Part shown: positions 50,148-59,302 of the stretch, piece after piece
How the letters are laid out: every line of letters begins with the position of its first letter
Position numbering within the stretch: position 1 is the stretch's first letter
Origin: Anaerolineae bacterium
Lineage (GTDB): Bacteria > Chloroflexota > Anaerolineae > Aggregatilineales > UBA3940
Direction of reading: 5' to 3'
NCBI GenBank assembly: GCA_016926255.1
Contig: JAFGOY010000028.1
Location: forward strand, 1 to 64,000
Length of the DNA stretch: 64,000 bases
Translations under genes and position numbers: made by a program
Notes under the pieces: model-generated
What the model saw: the letters and a program-made list of their open reading frames with translations, nothing else
What the model was told of the DNA's origin: nothing
Databases searched by the model: none

Positions 50148-52919
50148 ATGAGAAAGATATTTCGTTGGAATGACTGGCCGCTGATTGTCAAGCTGATTGT
50201 GGCACTTACCCTAGTTGCTGACCTGTCAATCGCGGCGGTCAACACACCCATACAGCGGATCACGCGGGCAAACATTGAGCGGGATACGCAGACAAACCTG
50301 CTCAACCTGGCCGAACTAGAAGGTCAGCGGATCGGGCAGGGGCTCTCCGCTCAGGTCAACCTGCTTGAGACAGCGCTGACAGACAATGACACCGCGCAGG
50401 ATGCCGTTGCCGAGCAGAACACTGCCTACGAAGGCACACAGCAGGAGATCATCGATTCGATCCTGGATCTGGACGCGGAATGGCGAAATCAGCCAGACGA
50501 ATCAAACGCGCTGATCGCTTCAATCCTCAACAATGACCTGAGTGACCAACTGGAAGAATTCATAGAGCAAAACCCGGCTCACCTGGAGGTGTTCATCACC
50601 GATCGCTACGGCGCAACGATTGCCTCAACCGGCGTGCTCTCCGACTACTACCAGGCTGACGAGGACTGGTGGCAGGCGGCCTGGAACGACGGAGCAGGCG
50701 GCGTCTACATCAGTGAAGCTGTTTACGACGAAAGTACCCAAGCACTGGTACTCGAATTTTCAGTGCCCATCCTGGATGAAGGATCCAATGAAGTGAGCGG
50801 GGTGCTCAAGAGCGCCTACAGCCTTGCGGCGTTATCCAGCCAGGTTTCACAGTTTACTCTGGGCGAAACCGGCCATGCGCATCTGTTCGATGGAGACGGG
50901 AATCTGCTCGCAGCATCAGATGTTCCGGTCGAGCAGTCCGGGCAGCGCTCCGAAGAAGCCCTTCTACTCGACGGTAAGATCTTCGAAGGCGCTGGCTCGG
51001 CACTCAGCGTTGAAGCTGAAAACAAGTCGTATTTGGTCGGTTACGCCCCAGTTGTCAACGTCGAACAGCCAGAATCCGTCATCAATGATTTGAACTGGGT
51101 ATTCATGGTTCTGCAAACCGAGGACGAGGCCCTGGCTGCATTGCGGTTCCGGCAGCGCCTGGGATTGGGGATCACCTTAGGCGTTTCGCTGCTCGCGACT
51201 GTTGCAGCCATCCTTATCTCCCGCTCACTGATTCGGGGCATCAACGAATTCGAAAAGGTCTTCCGCGCAGCGGCCATCGGCAACTTCGATGCACGCGCGA
51301 AAGTCTACGGCACCGACGAAATCGGGCGCGCAGCCGACGCCATCAACCACATGCTCGAACAGTTCACAAGCCTGCTGGAACGTATCTCCAAAACGTCCCA
51401 GCAGCGCTTCGACGACTTCGCCGCCTTTGGTGAGGCCTGGGAGCTTGATGCTGAAGGGCGATACGTCTTTACATCAGAGTCCTTTGCCGAAACACTTGGC
51501 TATGAAGCGACCGAAATGCTCGGACGCCACGCAGCCGAATTTGTGCGAGAGGACAATGTCGCAGTCGTTGGCGCAGAAATCGAAAGGTCGACCAGGGAAC
51601 TGACCCCCACCCAGGACGTTGAGGTTATCTACCAGACAAAGGATGGTCAGGACCTCAACATTCTGGTCAGTGGTCGTACAGTTATCGATGAAAACGGGAA
51701 GGTCACTGGCTACCGGGGTATTCACAAGAACATCACCGAGCGGCGTCAGGCAGAGATAGCCCTCCGCGAGAACCAGGCACTGCTCAGCCTGATGATCGAG
51801 CAGATTCCTGACTGGATCTTCGTCAAGGACACCGAGTACCGTTATATCCTGGCAAACGAGGCATTCGCCAACGGCTTCGCCAATATGAGGGTCGAAGAGA
51901 TCATCGGCAAGACGGACTACGAGATCGGCATCCCGGTCGAGTTCATCGAGGGCAACCCTGCGATAGGCTCACCCGGCGTGGCCTCCAGTGACCGCGCAGC
52001 GGTAGAAGAAGGCCGGGTGACCTTCGAACCCGAAAACATCTACCCAATGCCAGACGGCACTGTACATATCTTCGAGGCGGTCAAGATGCCCTTCCGTGAC
52101 GCGGATGGCAACATCATCGGCGTGATGAGCGTTATCCGTGACATCACAGAACAGCGACAGGTTGTGCATGACGTCGAAGCGGCAGCCGAACAGGTGACAG
52201 AAGCATCGGAATCGATGTTCGACATCGTGCAGCTTCTGCTCGACCAGGCAACCGTCACCGCTGAAATGGCCGCCGAGGCGACCAGGGACGCCGAGATCGG
52301 CGACGAGGCAGTAACCAACACGATCACGGCAATGGGCCAGATTCGCGAGAACACACAGGAATCGGCGCGCCGGATCAAGCGGCTGGGTGAAGCCGCCCAG
52401 GAGATTACCGAAGCCATCCGGTTGATTGAGGAAATCGCCGACCGGACGACGGTGCTGGCGCTCAACGCCTCGATCCAGGCGGCGGCGGCAGGCGAAGCCG
52501 GACGAGGCTTCGCGGTGGTTGCCGAGGAAGTCCAGCGGCTGGCGGAACGCGCGACCGGCGCGACACGCCAGATCGAGGAAACGGTCAAGAGCATCCAGGC
52601 AGGCACAAACGAGGCAGTATTCAGCATCGAAGAGGCCACCCGCGAGGTTGTGGGAGGCTCGGAGCTGGCCAAGGAGACGGGCACGGCGATGGTCAGGTTG
52701 AACGCCGCAGTCGGAGAACTGGCAAAGCTGGTGCAGCACATGGCAGAGACGACCGCCTCGCAGACCAGCGAGTCGCTTGGCACACTCGCTAACCTGTCAC
52801 AGGAACTCCAGAAGTCGGTATCCGGCTTCAAGGTACAAGACACAGAGCGTAATGTCCTGGCAGCAAGCGGAAACAACAAGGGTGTATCCGTGCCAGCAGC
52901 GGCAGGTAACAGATCATAG
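50148..52919 (+). CDS. Methyl-accepting chemotaxis protein (Cache-HAMP-PAS-PAS-MCP signal)
   Basis: 923 residues. Helix at about 13-33; extracytoplasmic Cache-like sensor ~40-320 (HLEVFITDRYGATIASTGVLSDYYQADEDWW, EFSVPILDEGSNEVSGVLK); second helix at about 342-362; HAMP; PAS 1 (RYVFTSESFAETLGYEATEMLG); PAS 2 (WIFVKDTEYRYILANEAFANGF); cytoplasmic signal domain with hairpin tip EEIADRTTVLALNASIQAAA and GEAGRGFAVVAEEVQRLAE. Two PAS domains inside an MCP allow integration of internal signals. No CheR or CheB gene is in the operon, so adaptation by methylation is uncertain. Confidence 0.93.
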   Translation: MRKIFRWNDWPLIVKLIVALTLVADLSIAAVNTPIQRITRANIERDTQTNLLNLAELEGQRIGQGLSAQVNLLETALTDNDTAQDAVAEQNTAYEGTQQEIIDSILDLDAEWRNQPDESNALIASILNNDLSDQLEEFIEQNPAHLEVFITDRYGATIASTGVLSDYYQADEDWWQAAWNDGAGGVYISEAVYDESTQALVLEFSVPILDEGSNEVSGVLKSAYSLAALSSQVSQFTLGETGHAHLFDGDGNLLAASDVPVEQSGQRSEEALLLDGKIFEGAGSALSVEAENKSYLVGYAPVVNVEQPESVINDLNWVFMVLQTEDEALAALRFRQRLGLGITLGVSLLATVAAILISRSLIRGINEFEKVFRAAAIGNFDARAKVYGTDEIGRAADAINHMLEQFTSLLERISKTSQQRFDDFAAFGEAWELDAEGRYVFTSESFAETLGYEATEMLGRHAAEFVREDNVAVVGAEIERSTRELTPTQDVEVIYQTKDGQDLNILVSGRTVIDENGKVTGYRGIHKNITERRQAEIALRENQALLSLMIEQIPDWIFVKDTEYRYILANEAFANGFANMRVEEIIGKTDYEIGIPVEFIEGNPAIGSPGVASSDRAAVEEGRVTFEPENIYPMPDGTVHIFEAVKMPFRDADGNIIGVMSVIRDITEQRQVVHDVEAAAEQVTEASESMFDIVQLLLDQATVTAEMAAEATRDAEIGDEAVTNTITAMGQIRENTQESARRIKRLGEAAQEITEAIRLIEEIADRTTVLALNASIQAAAAGEAGRGFAVVAEEVQRLAERATGATRQIEETVKSIQAGTNEAVFSIEEATREVVGGSELAKETGTAMVRLNAAVGELAKLVQHMAETTASQTSESLGTLANLSQELQKSVSGFKVQDTERNVLAASGNNKGVSVPAAAGNRS

Positions 52920-52944
52920 ATACCGGTAACAGGTAAAAAGGCTT

Positions 52945-55599
52945 ATGACCACAAGCATGGGTTCAGCCGACCTGCTGACGGGGTTTCTCTCAGAAGCACG
53001 TGAATACGTCGATGCACTGCGAGAATGCCTGGAAGCAGAAGAAACAAACGGAAACTCGAACCAGATCGCCGAAGCACATCAGCAGATGAGCATCCTGCAA
53101 AACAGCGCCGAGATGCTCGAACTGACCGAGATCGCTGCACTGGCGGAACCGGCAACAGAACTGCTGAAGGAAAAGCTCGACACGGAAGCGCAGCTCAGCG
53201 ATTCGGAGGGCAAGAAACTGGCGAGCACACTCGACCAGATGGAAGCCTATCTCAACACGCTCACCGGTGATTCGGAACGGAAGCCAGAGGGCAGCAAAAA
53301 GCCACGCAAGACCGGCCCGCTGCCCTCGGCTCCCACCGAACTGCTGGGCATCTTCGCAATGGAGGCGCAGGAACACCTGACCGCTGTCCAGGCGGGGATG
53401 GAGAAACTGCGCGACGCACCGGACGACAAACCGCTGATGAGCGAAATCCGACGGGTGACCCATACGCTGAAAGGTGCTGCCGCGTCGGTGGGATTCAACA
53501 CCATCGCCCGGATGTCGCACCTGATGGAAGAACTGCTCGAACAGCGGATCGACAACAACCAGGCTGTTACACCGGACGAGATCGACCTGCTGTTCGACTC
53601 GGCGGACGCGCTGAATGGGCTGATCGAACCCGATTCGAACAAGAACATCGACGGCCTGCCCGATTCAGCCGAAGATGTCGACAGGCTGATCGAAGCGATT
53701 GACAGCCGCTATGAACTGCTGCTTGGTAAAGCATACCCCCAAAAAGAAAGCGGCGGCGCGCAAGCCGTTGACGAATCTGCCGCCCTACCCCAGGACAAGC
53801 TGACCGAGAGCTTCCTGAGGCTCTCTCAGGCCAGCATCGACCTGCTGATCAACCGGTTGGGCGAGATCGTCATCAACCGGTCGTCACTTGAACGCTATCT
53901 CAGCGACCTGCGGGGCCTGCTCGCCGAACTGGATTATTCCAGCCGACGACTGCACCGCGTCGCCCACGACATCGACCTGCAAATCGAACTCAGCCCGCTG
54001 GTAACCACCGGCAAATTCGCAGATGGCGACTCATCTTTCGACCCAATCGAATTAGATCGCTACACCCTTCTATACCAACTCACCCGCGAACTAGAGGAGG
54101 CCGTTACCGACACCCGCGATGTCAACAAACAGCTTCAATTCCTGGCCTCCGACTTCGACACCTCACTATCACGCGAGAGACGGCTGACCAACGATATGCA
54201 GGACAGCCTGATGGCGACCCGGCTGGTTTCGTTCCACGAGATCGAAACACGGCTGCGCCGCACGGTGCGCCGCACCGCCCGCGACCTGGGTAAATCGGTG
54301 GACCTGGTGCTGGCCGGGTTCGAGACGACGGTCGACAAGAGCATCCTCGACACGCTGTCCGACCCTTTGATGCACCTGCTGCGCAACGCAATCGATCACG
54401 GCATCGAGATGCCGGAAGATCGCCTTGCCGCCGGCAAGCCCGAAACCGGGCTGGTGACACTGACCGTCACCCGGCAGCGCGGGCGTGTGATCCTGACGCT
54501 GACCGACGACGGCAGAGGAATCGACAGCGAAGCGCTGCGTACACACGCGGCGCAGCTCGGCCTGATAACAGAAACCGAGACGGCCACGGACGAGGACCTG
54601 CTCGAACTGCTGTTCGAAGAAGGCTTATCGCTGGCGAAAACCGTCACCCAGACATCGGGGCGCGGGGTCGGGTTGAATATCGTGCGACGCGCGGTGAGCC
54701 AGCTTCAGGGCAACGTGCGGATCGAGTCGACTCCACAGAGCGGCTCGACATTCACGATCTCGGTGCCGGTGACGCTGGCGATCACCAGGGCACTGTATGT
54801 CAACAGCACCGGGCAGACGTTCGCCATTCCGCTGGAACAGATTTCGGCGGTAGTGCGCCTCCAACCCGAACAACAGCAGGAGATCGCCAAGAACAAGGTC
54901 CTGCACCACGAAGGCGACGTCCTGGCAGTCTACCCGCTGACATGGTTCATCGAAGGGACAACCGAAAGCGGGATCGACAGCCCGTACGGGCTGGTGGTCG
55001 GAACCGGACGCCACGAAACGGTCGTGCTGGTCGATGGGCTGGTCGGCACGTCGGAGGCGGTGGTCAAATCGCTGGGAACGCACCTGCGGCGCGTCCTGGG
55101 CGTCTCCGGGGCGACGATCTCCGGCACCGGGCAGGTGGTGTTGATCCTCGACCTGGTAGAGATCGTCACCAACAAGCCGGAGAAAAAATCGGGCGGAAAG
55201 GGCGGCAAACGCCGGTCGAGCCGAGAGTCATCGGTGCGGCACGCGCTGGTCGTCGACGACTCGCTGAGTGTCCGGCGGGTGGTCTGCTCATTCCTGAAGC
55301 GGGTTGGCTGGCAGGCGACAGCGGTCAAAGACGGTATCGACGCGATGGAGCAGCTTGCCCATACCCGGCCCGACGTGATGCTGGTGGATATCGAGATGCC
55401 AAGGATGAACGGGTACGAACTGCTGTCACAGATACGCAGCGACCCGAAGTTGAAGAATATCCCGGTCGTCTTCCTGACGTCACGCTCGGCGTCCAAGCAC
55501 CGGAACCGGGCAGAAGAATTGAAGGTAGATGGCTATATCGTCAAGCCTTATCGTGAAGATCAGTTGTTAGAGACGCTGAACGAGGTTACACAGAAATAA
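52945..55599 (+). CDS. cheA: CheA-type histidine kinase with C-terminal receiver (ChpA/PilL-like hybrid)
   Basis: 884 residues. Residues ~5-105 look like an Hpt helical bundle in which the phospho-histidine position is Ser49 (QMSILQNSAEML aligned to VTHTLKGAAASV). Residues ~131-245 are a normal Hpt domain with His173 in THTLKGAA. Then a P3 dimerisation region, the CheA catalytic domain (DPLMHLLRNAIDHGIEMPEDR; LTDDGRGID; TSGRGVGLNIVRRAV), a CheW-like P5 domain (FAIPLEQISAVVRL...) and a receiver with Asp815 in MLVDIEMPRMNGYE. No P2 domain is clear. Organisation fits pilus-type rather than flagellar CheA. It phosphorylates the operon's CheY proteins or its own receiver. Confidence 0.94.
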   Translation: MTTSMGSADLLTGFLSEAREYVDALRECLEAEETNGNSNQIAEAHQQMSILQNSAEMLELTEIAALAEPATELLKEKLDTEAQLSDSEGKKLASTLDQMEAYLNTLTGDSERKPEGSKKPRKTGPLPSAPTELLGIFAMEAQEHLTAVQAGMEKLRDAPDDKPLMSEIRRVTHTLKGAAASVGFNTIARMSHLMEELLEQRIDNNQAVTPDEIDLLFDSADALNGLIEPDSNKNIDGLPDSAEDVDRLIEAIDSRYELLLGKAYPQKESGGAQAVDESAALPQDKLTESFLRLSQASIDLLINRLGEIVINRSSLERYLSDLRGLLAELDYSSRRLHRVAHDIDLQIELSPLVTTGKFADGDSSFDPIELDRYTLLYQLTRELEEAVTDTRDVNKQLQFLASDFDTSLSRERRLTNDMQDSLMATRLVSFHEIETRLRRTVRRTARDLGKSVDLVLAGFETTVDKSILDTLSDPLMHLLRNAIDHGIEMPEDRLAAGKPETGLVTLTVTRQRGRVILTLTDDGRGIDSEALRTHAAQLGLITETETATDEDLLELLFEEGLSLAKTVTQTSGRGVGLNIVRRAVSQLQGNVRIESTPQSGSTFTISVPVTLAITRALYVNSTGQTFAIPLEQISAVVRLQPEQQQEIAKNKVLHHEGDVLAVYPLTWFIEGTTESGIDSPYGLVVGTGRHETVVLVDGLVGTSEAVVKSLGTHLRRVLGVSGATISGTGQVVLILDLVEIVTNKPEKKSGGKGGKRRSSRESSVRHALVVDDSLSVRRVVCSFLKRVGWQATAVKDGIDAMEQLAHTRPDVMLVDIEMPRMNGYELLSQIRSDPKLKNIPVVFLTSRSASKHRNRAEELKVDGYIVKPYREDQLLETLNEVTQK

Positions 55600-55614
55600 A
55601 TGCCGAACCGTAAC

Positions 55615-55644
55615 GGTACCGGAGGATGAAAATCCTCCGGTACC
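55615..55644 (+). promoter_or_regulatory. Stable GAAA-loop hairpin between cheA and the next cheW
   Basis: GGTACCGGAGGAT-GAAA-ATCCTCCGGTACC, 13 perfect pairs closed by a GNRA tetraloop, 15 bases after the cheA stop. No T-run follows, so it is more likely an mRNA stability or processing element than a terminator. Confidence 0.5.
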
Positions 55645-55731
55645 CCCTTGGCCGTATGAAAGGACGAGACGGGATCGGATTGATGCTTCAGCAGAAACAT
55701 TGCTAAAAAGACAGGTAAACAGAGCGCCAAG

Positions 55732-56193
55732 ATGCCCGATTCAGTTACGTTGAGATACTTACCATTTGAAGCCGGAAGACAGGTATTCGGGATACGAATG
55801 AGCGACGTCGTCGCGGTGCGTCGATTAACAAGCACACCGACCCACACGAAGCAGGTGGACGGGGAAACGCCGGAAGAGAACAGCCTCCCGGTAATCGACC
55901 TGTGCCACCTGCTGTGGGGCGAAAAGGCGACCGGCCAGAACCAACCGGTGATCATCATTTCGGCGGGGAACGCGACAGCGGCACTGCTGGTCGATTCGGT
56001 GATGCCGATCCGCACCGCCGACGATAACTATAACTACCCCTATCCGAAGCTCGCACGCTTCGAGAACTGCTTTTTCGATAGAGTCGTCAACGAGCAGGAG
56101 GGACTGGTGCTGCTGTTCGACGTGGTGCGGCTGCTCGATAGACTGGGCGCGGCCTCCCCGACCCTGTTATCAGAGGGCGTTTATGCAGGCTGA
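55732..56193 (+). CDS. CheW-domain protein (PilI-like)
   Basis: 153 residues: RYLPFEAGRQVFGIRMSDVVAVRRL, SLPVIDLCHLLWGEK, ALLVDSVMPIR, and the closing EGLVLLFDVVRLLDRL. A single compact CheW fold, shorter than the first CheW in the operon. Its end overlaps the next frame by 11 bases, so the two are translationally linked. Probably a second adaptor for a different receptor set or for CheA's P5. Confidence 0.82.
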   Translation: MPDSVTLRYLPFEAGRQVFGIRMSDVVAVRRLTSTPTHTKQVDGETPEENSLPVIDLCHLLWGEKATGQNQPVIIISAGNATAALLVDSVMPIRTADDNYNYPYPKLARFENCFFDRVVNEQEGLVLLFDVVRLLDRLGAASPTLLSEGVYAG

Positions 56194-56653
56194 ACACAGT
56201 AATACCACGCTATTCCAGTTCCAGGTGCCCGGCTTGCCGGAGATCGGCCTAGCGGTGGCGCTGATTGAAGTGCTTGAGGTCAGCACCCTGCCTGCGGCGA
56301 CGCCGGTGCCGCTGGCCCCGGCGCAGATCAGCGGGCTAAGTCAGTGGCGGGACAGCGTGATCACGGTAATCAACATGGCGAAAGCACTCGGCGGTGATTC
56401 GCCAGACGTTTCTGAAAACGAGGATGCCCCATTTTATATCATTGCACAGGTCGTCAATGGACGATCCAGGGAAACCGTCGCGTGGCCGATACTACCCGGC
56501 TCAAACATCATCGAGCCGCCTGCCCAGGTGCCGGTCACATCTCCTCCCAACCACATAAACCCGGAGCTCATCCGGGCGACCATTCAGCACAATACCAACA
56601 CCTTGATTCTGTTGAATCTCGACCCGCTCTTTCCACAAGAGAAACCATTGTAA
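56183..56653 (+). CDS. Degenerate CheW-like protein
   Basis: 156 residues overlapping the preceding gene by 11 bases. FQVPGLPEIGLAVALIEVLEVSTLPAATPVP and ISGLSQWRDSVITVINMAKALG resemble the two CheW beta-barrel cores, but the middle and end are diverged and Pro-rich. Assignment rests on this resemblance plus operon position. Last gene before a strong terminator, so it closes the chemosensory operon. Confidence 0.65.
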   Translation: MQAEHSNTTLFQFQVPGLPEIGLAVALIEVLEVSTLPAATPVPLAPAQISGLSQWRDSVITVINMAKALGGDSPDVSENEDAPFYIIAQVVNGRSRETVAWPILPGSNIIEPPAQVPVTSPPNHINPELIRATIQHNTNTLILLNLDPLFPQEKPL

Positions 56654-56682
56654 GCAACTGACGGTTATCCCTGTTTTCGTTA

Positions 56683-56722
56683 AACGGAGCGGAGGTTCGA
56701 CCTCCGCTCCGTTGCTTATATT
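56683..56722 (+). terminator. Terminator of the chemosensory operon
   Basis: AACGGAGCGGAGGT-TCG-ACCTCCGCTCCGTT, 14 perfect pairs 29 bases after the last stop, followed by GCTTATATT. Confidence 0.75.
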
Positions 56723-56829
56723 CACAGCATCGCTTTTTCCCGTTCCAGCAATTCCGCTACCGGACAAGCCTCAAAGCCCCAGGCTATGATCGATTGTCCG
56801 CCCCGACGGGACAGGATCGTTCAGACAGG

Positions 56830-57198
56830 TTATAAAAGCTCGTCGATTTTCTCTTGCAGCACGCGGAGGTCGAGGGGTTTGGCGATTACATCGTCACAGC
56901 CCGAAGCATAGGCCGTTTCGACTTCTTCAAGCAGGGATTGGCTGGTGGTGGTGGCAATGATCGGAATGTGCTGTGTGGCGGGGTCGGCGCGCAGAGCCGC
57001 AGCAACCTCGCAGCCGCCGATCCCCGGCAGATCGATATCGAGCAGGATCAGATCGGGATGCCGCCCGGCGACCCAGTCGAGGGCTTCTTCACCGCTGGAG
57101 ACGGCGGTCACTCTATACCCCTGCCGCTCCAGCATTGAGACAGCCAGCTTCGCATTTACCGGGCTGTCTTCAACAACAAGTATGATTCTCGCCACCAC
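56830..57198 (-). CDS. Stand-alone receiver
   Basis: 122 residues from GTG (AGGAG seven bases upstream); a longer frame upstream is rich in Ser/Cys/Arg and improbable. Receiver features: VVEDSPVNAK, LILLDIDLPGIGGC, IATTTSQ, VIAKPLDL. The usual 'MDG' after the phospho-Asp loop is IGG here, an uncommon variant. SPVNAK resembles the DSPVNRKL starts of hybrid-kinase receivers. Same strand as the receiver at 57299, about 100 bases downstream of it. Confidence 0.85.
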   Translation of the reverse strand: MVARIILVVEDSPVNAKLAVSMLERQGYRVTAVSSGEEALDWVAGRHPDLILLDIDLPGIGGCEVAAALRADPATQHIPIIATTTSQSLLEEVETAYASGCDDVIAKPLDLRVLQEKIDELL

Positions 57199-57298
57199 GT
57201 CACTGCTCCTGAATGCAAAAAGCAACCTATTACAGAACCGGCTGGTTTCATTGTACGCGAGTTTTCGGTTTTCTAACAGCGGTCTGGAACAGAACTGG

Positions 57299-57697
57299 TT
57301 AAGAAGTACCAGTAACCGGGAGCAGTTGAGACAGGTCTTCAAGGAAGGTAAACATGGTGAGCGGCTTGGACATATACCCGTCGAAACCGGCGTCAATGAT
57401 TCGCTTTTTGTCACCGGACATCGCATGGGCAGTCAGGGCAATGACGGTGACCTTCTCGCCGCCATCGGCTCCCCGGATTGCGTTGAGCAGTTCCCAACCG
57501 TCCATCACCGGCATGGAGATATCGGCGAGGACGACTTCGGGGCGCTCCTGGAGACAGATGTCGAGCGCGGCTCGACCATCTTCGGCCTGATAGACCACCG
57601 CCCCAACCGATGACAGCACAATCTTCACGATGTCGATGCTGTCCCTTTCGTCATCAACAACCAGGATTCTTTTATTTTCGAATTTTTCTTGCACCAT
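57299..57697 (-). CDS. Stand-alone receiver (DivK-like)
   Basis: 132 residues: VVDDERD, VVLADISMPVMDGW, ALTAHAMSGD, YMSKPLTMFTF. The ALTAHAMS switch matches the receiver at 34563. It lies after (on the minus strand) the BaeS-like kinase gene, 184 bases away, and before another receiver. The kinase that phosphorylates it cannot be told from sequence. Confidence 0.9.
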   Translation of the reverse strand: MVQEKFENKRILVVDDERDSIDIVKIVLSSVGAVVYQAEDGRAALDICLQERPEVVLADISMPVMDGWELLNAIRGADGGEKVTVIALTAHAMSGDKKRIIDAGFDGYMSKPLTMFTFLEDLSQLLPVTGTS

Positions 57698-57881
57698 CGA
57701 ATACCTCGCCCGGAAGATCGGATTGTCAAGGACAGGTTTGCGGATGCGAGCAATCTACCACTCTTATCACAATAACCTGATCCGGGCTTTTGTTCAATAC
57801 TAAAAAATAACAATAACGTTACCATTGGTAACGTTAACGACAAATATGGGGGAAAAGTAATACTTTTGTAGGTGTGAAAGG

Positions 57882-59300
57882 TCAAACAGGGAAGGTGATC
57901 GTGAAGATCGTTTCAACTCCGGGGGTGCTGTCGACGGAAATCTCCCCGCCGTGCGCGTTGACAATCGAGCGGGCGATTGCCAGCCCCAGCCCCGACGCGC
58001 CGCTCTCGGCGCGGGCCTGGTCGCCTTTGTAGAAACGATTGAAGACATAGGGCAGGTTCTCCGGCGAGATTCCGGAGCCGGAGTCGCGGACTTTCATCCA
58101 GACGGCATGATCATCCTGACCGGCAGAGAGGGTGATTTCACCGCCGGTGGGGGTATAACGCAGGGCATTGGCAATCAGATTTGCCAGCACCTGGGCCATA
58201 CGGTCGGGATCGACGTCAATGGTGGGAAGGTCAGAGGCGGTTTCGACCTCAAGGGAAATATCCTCGCGCCGGGCCAGGGGCCGGTGGGAGAGCGCGACCC
58301 GCTCAAGCAGCGCGGCGGGTTCGGTCGGAACACGGGTAAGGGTCAGTTCACCGGCATCGGCGAGGGAGAGCGTGCGCAGGTCGTCGATCAGGCGCTGGAG
58401 CTGGATCGCCTCGTCGTACATCACCTGGTAGGTTTCCTCATTGCCGGGCAGCTTACCATCCGAGAGAGCCTCGGTGTAGCCGAGGATCACAGATAAGGGC
58501 GTGCGAAGCTCGTGGGCGATGTCGGCGGTCATCTGGCGGCGGAGATCGTTGGATTTTGCCAGATCGGCGCTCATCCGGTTGAAGGAGTGAGCCAACTCGC
58601 CGACCTCGTCGGCGGTTTCGACCTCAACCTGGACGCCCAGTTCGCCATGAGCAACACGGCGGGTGGCCGCCGTCAGGTGGCGGACGGGGCGGGAAATAGT
58701 GCGGGCCAGCCAGATGCCAAGCAGCAGCGCGATCAGCGAGGCGGCGAAGGCGCTGACGAAGAGTGTCTGCTTCATGCGGCTGAGAAAATCACCTTCGGGC
58801 GTCCCCGGAGACATGCGGTTGGACGGCCCTTTGAAGACAATAAAACCAACCGTCTCCCCCTCAACCTCAATCGGGATTGCGGCGTCCAGGTCATTTTTCG
58901 GCACCTGCGTGCCGATGATCTTCTCGCCATCAGGAGAAAACTCGCTGGTGAACAGGATCACGCGGTCGGTATCAATCAGCATGACCGGCCCCATCATCCC
59001 CCCACCGCCCCCGCCCCCACCACCCGCCCCCGGGCGGCTGGCGAACATATAATCGACCCCCTCGAAGGTGCCGTACACCTGGTAATAGGTGGCAAGGTCT
59101 TCGACAACATCATCCTCGAGACGATCACGGACGAAGCGGTCGAACTCGCGGACAGTGCTCTGGCGAAGGGCGACGGCCACCAGGACGATCCCCAGTATGC
59201 CGACCAGCATAAAAGCCAGCGAAAGTTTGAAATTAATCGAGGCAAAAACCTGCCGCAGAAGAGCGGGAAGCGAACGCTTTGAGGAATTTCGTTCAGCCAT
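57882..59300 (-). CDS. BaeS-like membrane histidine kinase
   Basis: 472 residues. Helix at ~24-44, extracytoplasmic part ~45-180, helix ~183-203, HAMP (RTISRPVRHLTAATRRVAHG), HisKA with IAHELRTPLSVILGYTEAL, HATPase with QVLANLIANALRYTPTGG, VRDSGSGIS, FNRFYKGDQ and GASGLGLAIARSI. The sensor part contains a run of nine Gly followed by MMGPVML, encoded by a G/C-rich run likely to vary in length. It starts two bases after the OmpR-type regulator stop, so it is a cognate pair. The pair lies downstream of envelope genes (permease, lipoprotein, helical-repeat protein), suggesting an envelope-stress or drug response. Confidence 0.93.
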   Translation of the reverse strand: MAERNSSKRSLPALLRQVFASINFKLSLAFMLVGILGIVLVAVALRQSTVREFDRFVRDRLEDDVVEDLATYYQVYGTFEGVDYMFASRPGAGGGGGGGGGMMGPVMLIDTDRVILFTSEFSPDGEKIIGTQVPKNDLDAAIPIEVEGETVGFIVFKGPSNRMSPGTPEGDFLSRMKQTLFVSAFAASLIALLLGIWLARTISRPVRHLTAATRRVAHGELGVQVEVETADEVGELAHSFNRMSADLAKSNDLRRQMTADIAHELRTPLSVILGYTEALSDGKLPGNEETYQVMYDEAIQLQRLIDDLRTLSLADAGELTLTRVPTEPAALLERVALSHRPLARREDISLEVETASDLPTIDVDPDRMAQVLANLIANALRYTPTGGEITLSAGQDDHAVWMKVRDSGSGISPENLPYVFNRFYKGDQARAESGASGLGLAIARSIVNAHGGEISVDSTPGVETIFTITFPV

Positions 59301-59302
59301 AC

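Noticed and set aside
57195..57426. N-terminal extension of the receiver at 56830
   Set aside because: The extra residues are Ser/Cys/Arg-rich without fold, while AGGAG is correctly spaced for the internal GTG.
58990..59040. Glycine run in the BaeS-like kinase as a frameshift
   Set aside because: The frame continues cleanly on both sides; it is only a possible slippage site.
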